Assembly (NCBI GenBank): GCA_947460225.1
Contig: CANHHI010000035.1
Span: 1-12,423 of the forward strand
Length of the DNA stretch: 12,423 nucleotides
Direction of reading: 5' to 3'
Origin: Flavobacteriales bacterium
GTDB lineage: Bacteria; Bacteroidota; Bacteroidia; Flavobacteriales_D; CANHHI01
This document shows, one piece after another, positions 1 to 7,849 of this stretch. The position numbers and the translations under genes are program-made. Position 1 is the first letter of the stretch. Each line of letters starts with the position of its first letter. A model generated the notes under the pieces. The model was not told where the DNA came from and made no database searches. It saw only the letters and a list, made by a program, of their open reading frames with translations.

Positions 1-2
1 AT

Positions 3-368
3 GATGGTTTGCTTGTGCATGCAGAGACTACCAGCAACCGAGAAGGTCGTTTTCGTTTAAATTACCATTGGCCAGCGGATAGGTTTTTAATCAAAGTGAT
101 AGAAAAAGACAAACTCTATGTGGGGATTTTCGCTGTTGTGGCTACTTTGGAGGAGGTGCAAAGTTATGGCAAAGCGTATAATTTCCATGCACCACCAAAT
201 GTTTTATCTCGCTGGACAAAGGCACCGTTAAATTTTAGATGTCAGTGTGCTTTGCTTTATGATGTTTCAACAGGCGAGGAGGCTTATATTCGTTATGATG
301 TAATCGACCACCCAGAGGGTTTTCGCAGGAATCTCCGAGGATTTTCTGGCAGTATTACCTTGGATTAG
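3..368 (+). CDS. Unrecognised protein, C-terminal part (cut by left edge)
   Basis: The reading frame is open from the first complete codon of the window to a TAG stop, giving at least 121 residues. A TTG codon at position 9 could serve as a start, but the frame continues upstream of it, so the gene more likely begins outside the window. I see no signal peptide, membrane segment or familiar motif. The visible part is a mixed alpha/beta-looking, aromatic-rich soluble sequence with several Arg and Tyr residues and two nearby Cys in an FRCQCALLYD stretch. It is followed about 35 nt later by a strong terminator, which supports it being a real transcribed gene end. I do not recognise the family and assign no function. 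Confidence 0.55.
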   Translation, partial: DGLLVHAETTSNREGRFRLNYHWPADRFLIKVIEKDKLYVGIFAVVATLEEVQSYGKAYNFHAPPNVLSRWTKAPLNFRCQCALLYDVSTGEEAYIRYDVIDHPEGFRRNLRGFSGSITLD

Positions 369-403
369 GCTACGTGGAAGTGGAAGTATCTAGGTGTTAC
401 AGG

Positions 404-456
404 AAGAACACCAGCAAAAAACCCATACAAGAAATTGTATGGGTTTTTGCGTTCTT
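404..456. terminator. Bidirectional intrinsic terminator between convergent genes
   Basis: A perfect 14-bp stem (417-430 with 435-448) closes on a GAAA loop. It has an A-run on its left side and a T-run on its right, so it can end transcripts from both strands. Outer pairs AAGAAC (404-409) with GTTCTT (451-456) extend it. It sits between the rightward partial gene ending at 368 and the leftward speB ending at 516. A competing small hairpin, GGTGTT (393-398) with AACACC (407-412), overlaps the left outer arm. Confidence 0.85.
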
Positions 457-478
457 CTCGGTGTGATTTATTTTTTGT

Positions 479-495
479 AACGGTTACAAACCGTT
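479..495. repeat. Short palindrome AACGGTT-ACA-AACCGTT
   Basis: A perfect 7-bp inverted repeat with a 3-nt loop lies just beyond the speB stop codon. Its 13-base core (481-493) occurs again, identically, at 11864-11876 inside the palindrome cluster at the other end of the window. That suggests a dispersed intergenic repeat family rather than a one-off terminator. No T-run follows it directly on the minus strand. Confidence 0.6.
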
Positions 496-515
496 CTATA
501 ATTATTTGCTAAATC

Positions 516-1559
516 CTAAACCTTCTTTGCACTCGCCAAAGTAAGCATAGACAATTGCCAAAGCACACGCATACCCACCACAGCGTCCCATTCGGTTTTG
601 CTACCCACCTCGCAGAGGTCAAAGCCAATAATTTGCTTGCCACTTTTGAGCAGTTCTTCAAACAAAAACAGCACTTGGTTATAGCTTAGTCCCCCCGGCA
701 CAGGCGTACCCGTACTTGGGCAGTCGCTGGGCTGTAAGCCGTCTATATCAAAACTAATATACACCTTATCGGGCAAAGCCTGCACAATGCTTTGGGCTAT
801 ATTTTGCCAAGTTTTGCCTTGCATCAGGTCTCGGTGCAGGGCGTAATCGTAAAAAGTTTGCACCCTTGCACCTTGGCTTTGGGCAAAATCAATTTCCGCT
901 TGGCAAATGTCCCGAATGCCCACTTGCACCAGTTTTTTCACCGCTGGCACTGCTTGCAAAACATTGTAAAAAATAGAAGCATGCGAATGCGTAAAACCTT
1001 CGTAGGCTTGGCGTAAATCGGCGTGCGCATCTATTTGCAAAATGCCAAAATGTTCATGTTTAGTGGCTAGGGCTTGTATGGCACCGAGTGGCACGGCATG
1101 TTCCCCACCCAAAACAGCAAGCATTTTTCCTTGCGCCAATAGGTCTAGGCTTTTTTCAAATAAATTTTGGCGCAAATGCTCCGTGGCTTCGTTGATGTCT
1201 TGCAAAGTTTCCAAATGCTCGGCATTGTTTTCTAAATCGCCACCTTGCTCCAAAAAGTCAATATACTTTTTTGAGCGCACATTGAGTTCATGGTTGATGT
1301 CTTGCCAAGCCTTAGACACAGGAGCCATATAGACTTTCGCCTGCCATGTTTCTTGCACAAAAGGGTGGTAATAATCAATTTGGCTCGATGCGTTTAATAT
1401 ATTTTCATGGCAATACGCAGTCCCTTTGCCGTAGGACGCCGTAACGTCCCACGGAATGGGTATAACTACTAAATCTGCTTGGTTTTCCAACACGGGCAAA
1501 CCAAATAAGTTGCCATTTCTCAATCCAACGCCGTTGGGGTCAAAATCTTGTGTTGCCAT
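516..1559 (-). CDS. speB: Agmatinase (arginase/ureohydrolase family)
   Basis: This 347-residue enzyme probably hydrolyses agmatine to putrescine and urea in the cytoplasm, supplying the diamine for spermidine synthesis. The binuclear manganese ligands of the ureohydrolase family are all visible: GGEH (H154), DAHAD (D177, H179, D181) and SFDIDG (D271, D273). HSHAS (191-195) and GTPVPGG (284-290) are also typical. A charged segment of roughly 40-50 residues around 90-140, before GGEH, makes it longer than the E. coli enzyme (about 306). The ATG start lies 3 nt after the speDE stop, so the two are surely co-transcribed. That partner favours agmatinase over arginase or formimidoylglutamase, although sequence alone does not prove the substrate. 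The shared terminator at 404-456 ends the transcript. Confidence 0.87.
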   Translation of the reverse strand: MATQDFDPNGVGLRNGNLFGLPVLENQADLVVIPIPWDVTASYGKGTAYCHENILNASSQIDYYHPFVQETWQAKVYMAPVSKAWQDINHELNVRSKKYIDFLEQGGDLENNAEHLETLQDINEATEHLRQNLFEKSLDLLAQGKMLAVLGGEHAVPLGAIQALATKHEHFGILQIDAHADLRQAYEGFTHSHASIFYNVLQAVPAVKKLVQVGIRDICQAEIDFAQSQGARVQTFYDYALHRDLMQGKTWQNIAQSIVQALPDKVYISFDIDGLQPSDCPSTGTPVPGGLSYNQVLFLFEELLKSGKQIIGFDLCEVGSKTEWDAVVGMRVLWQLSMLTLASAKKV

Positions 1560-1562
1560 GTA

Positions 1563-2843
1563 TTATGCCAAAATTTCTTTTACAAAATTAGGAAGTGCCA
1601 AACTCGCAAAATGAATATCTTCATTGTAATAACGGGTTTTATTGCTGGCAATAAATTCTTTGATTTTTTCTTTATCGCAAGTAGCAGGCATTTGGGCATT
1701 GCCTTTCACACCCCACTGCACCGACCACATACCTGTTGGGTAAGTTGGTATAAAGAGCAAACTCACCGCAGCTTTATCAAACACAGATTTCAAGCAAGTA
1801 TTCAATTCTTTGAATGCTTTGGCGTTGAATTTAGGCGATTCGCCTTGTGTAAGCAAAATGCCATCGGCTTTGAGCACACGGTAGCAGTTTTTGTAAAATT
1901 CCGTAGAAAACAAACCTTCGGCAGGTCCTACTGGGTCAGAGCCATCTACAATCACTAAATCGTAAACTGCATCTGGGCTGTTTTTTACAAAAGCAATGCC
2001 GTCCTCAATGCGCAATTCCAATTTTGGATTGTCAAACTGTGCAGCAATTTCAGGCAAGAATTTTTTGCAGGCTTCCACCACTTTGCCGTCTATTTCCACC
2101 ATGGTTACTTTTTCCACGCTTGCGTGTTTCAGCACTTCACGCACTGTTCCGCCATCGCCACCGCCAATCACAAGCACGTTTTTGGGCTGGTTTAGAGTCA
2201 AAAGTGCAGGGTGCGTCATCATTTCATGGTAGTGAAACTCGTCTTGAATGGTGGTCATCACCATGTTGTCCAAGGTGAGCATTCTGCCGTATTTTGTAGA
2301 TTCCAAAATGCTAACCACTTGGTAATCTGATTTTTCTCGGTATAAAATTTCGCCCGTGTAACGCAAAGAAAGCGCTTGGTCGTCATCTCTATCTGTAAAC
2401 CAAACATTGCGTGCAAAAGCAGGTTTTATTTCTGCATGCCCTTCTGCGCTAAAATCTGTTTGATGCCCAAATTTAAAATTATTGCGTTGCATCAAACTCA
2501 TTGCACCTCTTCTGGCTTCAATGGCAGAGTAGTTTTGCGCTTGGAACGCCACTTTCAAATGGTCAAAAGACAACCAAGGATCTACTTGGTCTCCGCAAGT
2601 GAATAAATCCACAGCGGCATAACCATATTCTGGCCAAGTGTGTATCGCCAAATGACTTTCCTGTATAACCACCACACCAGAAACTCCATAAGGAGAAAAA
2701 TGATGAAAAGTAGAATTGATAACCGTTGCTCCAGCTTCTTTGGCGGCTTGCACCATGCTGTTTTCTATCACGGCTACGTCGTTCATGATTTCTGGGTTAC
2801 AACTCAGAAACTCAACCAAAATGTGTCTTCCTAATGCACTCAC
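1563..2843 (-). CDS. speDE: S-adenosylmethionine decarboxylase / spermidine synthase fusion
   Basis: One 426-residue protein joins two consecutive steps of spermidine synthesis. Residues 1-115 or so form a prokaryotic class 1B AdoMet decarboxylase. QESHLAIHTWPE holds S63, which becomes the pyruvoyl group when the chain self-cleaves after E62, and H68 and C83 (FTCG) sit at the positions known from the Thermotoga enzyme. Residues about 145-426 form spermidine synthase, with the nucleotide loop GGGDGG (227-232) and the catalytic-region motif VDGSDPVGPAEGLF (299-312, D300 the likely catalytic Asp). Self-cleavage would release the synthase half with a short leader. The start is GTG; upstream in-frame codons run back to the ispE stop without an ATG, and the SALGRHILVEF beginning fits the family. 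speB follows after 3 nt. Confidence 0.93.
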   Translation of the reverse strand: MSALGRHILVEFLSCNPEIMNDVAVIENSMVQAAKEAGATVINSTFHHFSPYGVSGVVVIQESHLAIHTWPEYGYAAVDLFTCGDQVDPWLSFDHLKVAFQAQNYSAIEARRGAMSLMQRNNFKFGHQTDFSAEGHAEIKPAFARNVWFTDRDDDQALSLRYTGEILYREKSDYQVVSILESTKYGRMLTLDNMVMTTIQDEFHYHEMMTHPALLTLNQPKNVLVIGGGDGGTVREVLKHASVEKVTMVEIDGKVVEACKKFLPEIAAQFDNPKLELRIEDGIAFVKNSPDAVYDLVIVDGSDPVGPAEGLFSTEFYKNCYRVLKADGILLTQGESPKFNAKAFKELNTCLKSVFDKAAVSLLFIPTYPTGMWSVQWGVKGNAQMPATCDKEKIKEFIASNKTRYYNEDIHFASLALPNFVKEILA

Positions 2844-2878
2844 GTCTGCTAAAATGTTTAAAATTCTTAATAAGTCGG

Positions 2879-2911
2879 CAAAGGTAATTATTTTTACGAA
2901 ATTTTCCCAAA
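2879..2911 (-). promoter_or_regulatory. Bacteroidota-type promoter for speDE-speB
   Basis: Read on the minus strand, TTTG (2911-2908) and TACCTTTG (2886-2879) are separated by 21 nt. This matches the Bacteroidota sigma consensus TTTG-N19-21-TAnnTTTG exactly. It lies in the 81-nt gap between the ispE stop and the speDE GTG, so polyamine genes can be transcribed independently of ispE, with a leader of about 30 nt. Confidence 0.7.
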
Positions 2912-2924
2912 CTATTTTGCTTTT

Positions 2925-3731
2925 TTAAAGTTTACAAGAAAATACAAACGCTCCCGCTATTTTTACATCGGGCTCTTGCTCAAATATGCCATATATACTA
3001 CTGCCCGTTCCGCTCATGCTGGCATATACTGCGCCGTTTTGGTATAATTTGTCTTTGATTTCGGCTAAAATAGGGTGTTGCAAAAATACCGTTTTTTCAA
3101 AATCATTTACAACATTGTCTCGCCAGGTTTCTATGGGTTTTTGCACATTTTCAAACAAATTTTCTGAGGGGATTTGTGGCACAATACCTTGAAAAGCATC
3201 AGCCGTAGAAATATGTATAGGCAAACAAATCAAAACCAAAAAATAGCCGTTTAGACTTAAAGCGCAATTTTCCAGCACCTCTCCCCTGCCACGCACTTTT
3301 TTTGGGGTATTGTCCAAAAAAAACGGACAATCGCTACCCAATTGCAAAGCATAGTGCATCATTTTTTCATTTGACAATTGCAAATTGGCGTATTCATTGA
3401 GCAATTTCAGCATAAATACCGCATCACTTGAACCGCCACCCAAACCTGCGCCTGCGGGAATGTGTTTAAGCAATTTAATGGCGATATTGGGCAAGACGTA
3501 ATCATTTGCCAGCAAACGGTAAGCATGCCAAACTAAATTTTTTTCCACATCACCCAAGGCAAGGTTTTCAGGATATATGCTGAGGTGGCTTTGCACATCA
3601 CTAGGCACAATTTCCAAGGCATCACGCAAAGGCACTGGATAAAACACACTTTCAAGGTTGTGAAATCCGTCTGCTCTTTTGGAGACTACGTTGAGTCCTA
3701 TGTTTATCTTTGCCGTTGGGAAAATTATCAT
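2925..3731 (-). CDS. ispE: 4-diphosphocytidyl-2-C-methyl-D-erythritol kinase
   Basis: This GHMP-family kinase phosphorylates 4-diphosphocytidyl-2-C-methylerythritol with ATP, the fourth enzyme of the methylerythritol phosphate route to isoprenoid precursors. I choose the ATG at 3731 (268 residues). The frame is open further upstream, but such a start would run into the divergent gene, and the extra 52 residues look nothing like the family, whose start is close to the FPTAKINIGL segment seen here. K8 in AKINIGL and D134 in GSDCPFF correspond to the catalytic Lys and Asp. The glycine-rich ATP loop PAGAGLGGGSSDA is at 92-104, and MSGTGSSIYGIF (239-250) is the third GHMP motif. The last residues end abruptly after FVFSCKL, which is normal for the family. 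Confidence 0.94.
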   Translation of the reverse strand: MIIFPTAKINIGLNVVSKRADGFHNLESVFYPVPLRDALEIVPSDVQSHLSIYPENLALGDVEKNLVWHAYRLLANDYVLPNIAIKLLKHIPAGAGLGGGSSDAVFMLKLLNEYANLQLSNEKMMHYALQLGSDCPFFLDNTPKKVRGRGEVLENCALSLNGYFLVLICLPIHISTADAFQGIVPQIPSENLFENVQKPIETWRDNVVNDFEKTVFLQHPILAEIKDKLYQNGAVYASMSGTGSSIYGIFEQEPDVKIAGAFVFSCKL

Positions 3732-3753
3732 ATCCTTAACATTTGTAAATAAG

Positions 3754-3785
3754 TTGCGAAAGGTAATAATTTTTTTGTACCTTTG
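3754..3785 (+). promoter_or_regulatory. Promoter for the outer-membrane protein gene, in the divergent ispE gap
   Basis: TTGC (3754-3757) and TACCTTTG (3778-3785) are separated by 20 nt. The -7 element is a perfect match and the -33 element a near match to the Bacteroidota consensus. The predicted start point lies about 17 nt before the ATG at 3809. On the opposite strand, TACCTTTC (3765-3758) is a one-mismatch -7 candidate for ispE with no convincing -33, so two divergent promoters may overlap in this 77-nt gap. GTAC-CTTT-GTAC (3777-3788) forms a small inverted repeat over the -7 element. Confidence 0.6.
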
Positions 3786-3808
3786 TACGAAAATGTCATT
3801 ATTTTGAT

Positions 3809-5323
3809 ATGATGAAATTCCATAAAAATTGGCAGATATTGCGGTTTGCTCTTGTTTTTGTACTTTTGCCTTTTTCTGCAAATGCACAAAGCTATAACGG
3901 TGTATTTGGCAGCAATTACAACAACAACTACAATGTGCGCATCAATCCAACAGCCATAGGCAATTCCAAAAACTTTTTGGAAATCAGCATATTTGATGCA
4001 AATGCTTATTTTAACAGCAATTATCTATATTTCAAAGATGTAAGTTCTCCTTTTTTGGTACTTGCGGGCAAAGAAAAACTCAAGTTTCCAAGCATGGGCA
4101 ATGCTGGTGATTTTATTATTAAACCAGATTTACGCATTGATATATATGGCAGTGTGGAAGTTCATGGTCCTTCATTCACGCTGACTTACGGCAGGCATTC
4201 TTTTGCATTTTCAAATAGTTTTAAAACGATTTTAGACGGTCGTTTTGTCAATAAATTATACGGTTATTTTGTATCGGATTTAGCTGAAATGCAAGAATTG
4301 GCACAAGATTACAACAATGGTATTGCTACAGGCGCAACGGTTGTGGATCAAAATGCGTACCCTTTGGCTTATGAATTTTTAGCCAGCAGAATAGGCAAAC
4401 AAAAAGGAGGCATGATGATGTATGGTGAGGTTTCTCTTACCTACAATTATTCTTTTTCCAATAAATTTGACTTTTTTACGGTGGGCGGTAGCTTGAAACC
4501 TAATATTGGCTTGCATTATTACGGCATCAGCGCAACAGCAAAAGAAAATTTCAAGCCATACCCTGATGAAATTACTTGGGCAAGTAGCACGCCTATTTTG
4601 GGCGGGAAATATTCTAAATTTAGCCAATCTGGTTTGGGCTTAGGTTTGGATTTTGGCTTTACTTGGTATCGCATGGAAGACGATGCTTTTCATTATAATC
4701 CGCATTATTCCAAAGATGAAATAACAGATAGCAGACGCTACCGTTGTCAGGTTATGGATTACAAGTATAAACTTGGCATATCTCTTTTAGATGTTGGTTT
4801 TACAAGTTTCAAGGGCACTTATGCGGTTATCAAATCACCCATGCTTTTGCAGGGCTTAGCAGGTGGTGGTGATATAAGTAGCGTTTTAAACCAAGATGTG
4901 CGCTTGGCAAATATTACGGCTATGCTGGCAACTGCTTTTTCTGTGCAATTTGATTATAAATTTTTTGATCATTTTTACTTGAACACCACACTCATACAGT
5001 CTTTTCCGCAAGCTCACCCTGGCATTAGTCGCCCATCTTTGCTGGCGGTAAGCCCTAGGTATGAAACCAAATGGTTTGAGGCATCTTTGCCTGTTACTTT
5101 GCTGGATTGGCGTGCGCCACAAGTGGGTTTATTTTTAAGATTTTACAATGTTTCTTTTGGATTTGATAATTTATTTCAATGGTATAATCCAGTGAATGGC
5201 ATTTCGGGGATTAGTGCATACATGCAAATTACCGCAGCACTGAGCAATCACCCTGCTTGCAAGCCTTATCTATCTAAAAAAGGTTGGCGAAAAGGCTTTA
5301 AATACAATAGCTACGCTTCTTAA
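3809..5323 (+). CDS. Secreted outer-membrane beta-barrel protein, DUF5723-like
   Basis: A 504-residue protein with a clear signal peptide: MMKFHKNW, a hydrophobic stretch (about 10-22), then SANA before Q27 as the likely cleavage site. The mature part is rich in alternating aromatic and small residues, as in membrane beta-strands. It opens with a NVRINPTAIGNS segment, resembling Bacteroidota outer-membrane proteins of the DUF5723 kind ('N-terminal NPA, then strands'). I make that match from memory, with moderate confidence. No TonB plug, OmpA domain or sorting tail is visible, and it does not end in the usual C-terminal aromatic residue. ATG occurs twice in tandem (3809 and 3812) and either could be used. 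The role is unknown; nothing in the neighbourhood suggests a substrate. It appears to be transcribed alone. Confidence 0.72.
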   Translation: MMKFHKNWQILRFALVFVLLPFSANAQSYNGVFGSNYNNNYNVRINPTAIGNSKNFLEISIFDANAYFNSNYLYFKDVSSPFLVLAGKEKLKFPSMGNAGDFIIKPDLRIDIYGSVEVHGPSFTLTYGRHSFAFSNSFKTILDGRFVNKLYGYFVSDLAEMQELAQDYNNGIATGATVVDQNAYPLAYEFLASRIGKQKGGMMMYGEVSLTYNYSFSNKFDFFTVGGSLKPNIGLHYYGISATAKENFKPYPDEITWASSTPILGGKYSKFSQSGLGLGLDFGFTWYRMEDDAFHYNPHYSKDEITDSRRYRCQVMDYKYKLGISLLDVGFTSFKGTYAVIKSPMLLQGLAGGGDISSVLNQDVRLANITAMLATAFSVQFDYKFFDHFYLNTTLIQSFPQAHPGISRPSLLAVSPRYETKWFEASLPVTLLDWRAPQVGLFLRFYNVSFGFDNLFQWYNPVNGISGISAYMQITAALSNHPACKPYLSKKGWRKGFKYNSYAS

Positions 5324-5337
5324 AAATTGCGTTTATT

Positions 5338-5368
5338 TTTGACTTTTGCATAAAAAAAATTAAATTTG
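5338..5368 (+). promoter_or_regulatory. Bacteroidota-type promoter for the helicase gene
   Basis: TTTG (5338-5341) and TAAATTTG (5361-5368) are separated by 19 nt, an exact consensus match. The predicted transcription start is about 7 nt downstream, leaving only a handful of bases before the TTG start codon at 5381. No obvious terminator separates it from the preceding gene. Confidence 0.7.
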
Positions 5369-5380
5369 TAATAAAAAGAA

Positions 5381-6883
5381 TTGAAAAATACCTCCACTAT
5401 ACAAGGACTCTATCCTTACCAAGAGAATGCTGTAAACACCATTCTTGGTGAACTTGCCAAACCTGAGCAGAGTAGAGTAACCATGGTTTACCAATTGCCT
5501 ACGGGTGGTGGAAAAACTGTAATATTTAGCAGAATTGCCAAAGACTATATTGCTAAACACAAGCGCAAGGTTTTGGTGCTTACCCACCGCATAGAGCTTT
5601 CTGTGCAAACAGCACAAGTGCTTCGTGAAATGGGCATTTCTACGAAAGTAATCAACAACAAAGTTAGAGATTTAGAAGACCAAGATGATTACGATTGCTT
5701 TGTGGCAATGGTGGAAACCTTGAATAATCGCTTGTCGGAAGAATCATTTAGACCTGAAAAAATTGGTTTGTTGATTATTGATGAAGCGCATTACAATTAT
5801 TTTAGAAAAATTTTTAAATATTTTCAAGACAGCAGTTTTATTGGCTTTACCGCTACGCCGATTAGTTCTAGCATACAATATCCTTTGTATAAAGATTACC
5901 AAAAGATTTTGGTGGGCGAGAGCATTCCCTCTTTGGTGAAACAAAGTTATTTGAGTAAAGCCACCACATTTAGTTTTGATGTGGATTTGAAATCGCTCAA
6001 AGTAGGTATCAATGGAGACTACACGGTGAGTTCATCTGAAAGATTGTATTCTTCGGAATTCATGCTCAACAAATTGCTGTCTGCTTATGAGCAGCAATGC
6101 GTTGGCAGAAAGACGCTTATTTTTAACAGTGGTATTATTACCTCGCAGAACGTTTATCAAATGTTCATTGAACGTGGCTACACCAATGTAAAACACTTGG
6201 ATAGTACGTTTTCAGACAAAGAACGCAAAAAAATACTCACTTGGTTTAAGGAAACCCCTGATGCGATATTGACCTCCGTGGGTATCTTGACTACGGGCTT
6301 TGATGAACCCTCTGTGGAAGTGATTTTGCTCAATAGAGCCACCCGTTCCATTGCACTGTATTTTCAGATGATTGGCAGGGGTTCCAGAAAAACCGAAACA
6401 AAAAGTCTGTTTACCATTATAGATTTGGGCAATAACGCCAAAAGATTTGGTTTGTGGGACGAGGAAATCGATTGGAAAAAGATTTTTTACAATCCCACAC
6501 TTTTCTTGGAAGACAAAATATATGGCGACAAGGAAGGCGCACATGCTTATCAACGCCCAACAGAAATACAGGAAAGATTTCCCAATAAACCAGAGGGAAA
6601 AGATTTTAATATCTCTGAATTTTACAAGGATTGCGCATATAGAGGCGATAAAACCATACAAGCCATAGATAAAAGCATAGAAAATCATTTGGAATGGATT
6701 AGACTCAATGCCGAAGACTTTTGGGTGGCTATGGAATTAAAAGATTTGTTGCGTGATGAAATACGCTACCGTGTGCATGTTTACGCACAACTTATCAATG
6801 CGTCCGAGAATTACAGCAAGTGGCTTTTGGAGAGTTATCAACAAAAACTCTTGACTTTGCTCAGACAACATTTAGACCAATAA
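5381..6883 (+). CDS. DEAD/DEAH-box superfamily 2 helicase
   Basis: A 500-residue ATP-dependent helicase/translocase related to the SSL2/RadD-like and type III restriction Res families. Visible motifs in order: YPYQENAV (11-18, Q-type motif), PTGGGKT (40-46, Walker A), LTHR (67-70), DEAH (134-137, Walker B), TATP (157-160), a second RecA-like lobe starting near 243, TTGFDEP (304-310) and QMIGRGSR (329-336, arginine fingers). The last 130 or so residues form an unassigned, charged helical tail, likely for partner or nucleic-acid binding. The start is TTG: an in-frame TAA lies three codons upstream, and the first internal ATG would remove the Q motif. No methylase, nuclease or specificity gene is adjacent, so a restriction role is not supported. 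Nucleic-acid repair or remodelling is the best guess. Confidence 0.88.
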   Translation: MKNTSTIQGLYPYQENAVNTILGELAKPEQSRVTMVYQLPTGGGKTVIFSRIAKDYIAKHKRKVLVLTHRIELSVQTAQVLREMGISTKVINNKVRDLEDQDDYDCFVAMVETLNNRLSEESFRPEKIGLLIIDEAHYNYFRKIFKYFQDSSFIGFTATPISSSIQYPLYKDYQKILVGESIPSLVKQSYLSKATTFSFDVDLKSLKVGINGDYTVSSSERLYSSEFMLNKLLSAYEQQCVGRKTLIFNSGIITSQNVYQMFIERGYTNVKHLDSTFSDKERKKILTWFKETPDAILTSVGILTTGFDEPSVEVILLNRATRSIALYFQMIGRGSRKTETKSLFTIIDLGNNAKRFGLWDEEIDWKKIFYNPTLFLEDKIYGDKEGAHAYQRPTEIQERFPNKPEGKDFNISEFYKDCAYRGDKTIQAIDKSIENHLEWIRLNAEDFWVAMELKDLLRDEIRYRVHVYAQLINASENYSKWLLESYQQKLLTLLRQHLDQ

Positions 6884-6884
6884 A

Positions 6885-6915
6885 TTTGCACTTCGTTTAT
6901 TTTTTATTAAATTTG
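6885..6915 (+). promoter_or_regulatory. Bacteroidota-type promoter for the HhH protein and apt
   Basis: TTTG (6885-6888) and TAAATTTG (6908-6915) are separated by 19 nt. The -33 element begins 2 nt after the helicase stop codon, and the -7 element sits about 22 nt before the ATG at 6938. Confidence 0.68.
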
Positions 6916-6937
6916 CGCCCGCTCGTTATATTTTGTA

Positions 6938-7849
6938 ATGATTGTTGGGTTTTTGGTTTCAATAAAAAGACGTTTTAGTTTTTGGATATTCTCTAAAAAT
7001 GAATTGGCAAGATTGCTGATGATCTTGTTTTGTATTTTTTTGTTGTGGGCTGTGCAATTTTGGGTTTCTACCTGGCAAACCGATAGAAACTTGCCTGATT
7101 TTCCACATATTGATTTATATGCCCAAGATACGGCGAAAGTACAAAAACAAAATAACATCATCACTAAACCTGTCATTTCTAAAAAATATAAACACAAAAA
7201 ACAGGTGGATAGCATTGATTTTTTTGTGTTTAATCCAAACGATATAGACCAAGAAGGATTTAGAAAATTGGGGTTTAGCTTGCAGGATTTTAAGCGATTG
7301 GAAAAAATTAGGGCAAAGAAACCCATTCAAAGTAAAACAGATTTTAAAAAATTATTTTTCATAGACGATAGCACGTACAATAAAATCATGCATTATATTG
7401 CCTTGGATACTCAACCTGTCAAAAAATATCAAAACAAAGAGATACGCATAGAGCTCAACACCGCACAAGAAAACGATTTGATGGATATTCCAAAATTGGG
7501 TTATAATCTAGCCACCAGGATTGTTGCCTACCGCCAGCGTTTGGGTGGTTATACCGATATGGCGCAACTCAAAGAGGTTTATGGCATCAAAGATAGCACG
7601 TTTCATTATCTATTGAATTATCTGACATTGGATACCCATATAAATAGACAAAAAATAGGCATCAACACCGCAGACTACAAAACATGGACTGCTCACCCAT
7701 ACATAGATTATAAAGTTGCAAAATCTATTTTAGCCATTCGGTTTCAGAAACAACATTTCAAAGATATAGCAGAAATCAAAGAATCCAAACTCATTGGAGA
7801 CAGCTTATTTATAAAATTAAAGCCTTATTTAACCCTAAATGATGAATAA
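6938..7849 (+). CDS. Membrane-anchored helix-hairpin-helix protein (ComEA-like)
   Basis: A 303-residue protein with a short basic N-terminus, one hydrophobic membrane segment (about 24-44), a Lys-rich linker, then three consecutive helix-hairpin-helix units at roughly 97-157, 171-232 and 240-300. The units share a pattern: an opening FNPND / IELNTAQ / GINTAD turn, a hairpin, and a downstream TLD- or LTL-like end, as in repeated ComEA domains. The middle one (NTAQENDLMDIPKLGYNLAT) is the most canonical. ComEA-type HhH domains bind DNA without sequence preference, and in competent bacteria ComEA helps DNA uptake. Here the topology suggests the DNA-binding part lies outside the inner membrane, but a competence role is only an inference. 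Its 3' end overlaps apt by 11 nt, so the two are translated from one message. Confidence 0.8.
   Translation: MIVGFLVSIKRRFSFWIFSKNELARLLMILFCIFLLWAVQFWVSTWQTDRNLPDFPHIDLYAQDTAKVQKQNNIITKPVISKKYKHKKQVDSIDFFVFNPNDIDQEGFRKLGFSLQDFKRLEKIRAKKPIQSKTDFKKLFFIDDSTYNKIMHYIALDTQPVKKYQNKEIRIELNTAQENDLMDIPKLGYNLATRIVAYRQRLGGYTDMAQLKEVYGIKDSTFHYLLNYLTLDTHINRQKIGINTADYKTWTAHPYIDYKVAKSILAIRFQKQHFKDIAEIKESKLIGDSLFIKLKPYLTLNDE

Noticed and set aside
2925..3887. Longer 320-residue form of ispE
   Set aside because: The extra 52 residues overlap the divergent gene's start and its promoter and are not IspE-like. The ATG at 3731 gives the normal protein.
6212..6688. 158-codon minus-strand ORF inside the helicase
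   Set aside because: It lies wholly antisense to conserved helicase motifs and its translation shows no protein-like features.
5381..6883. Restriction-modification or defence system
   Set aside because: The helicase resembles Res subunits, but no methylase, nuclease or other defence partner is adjacent.
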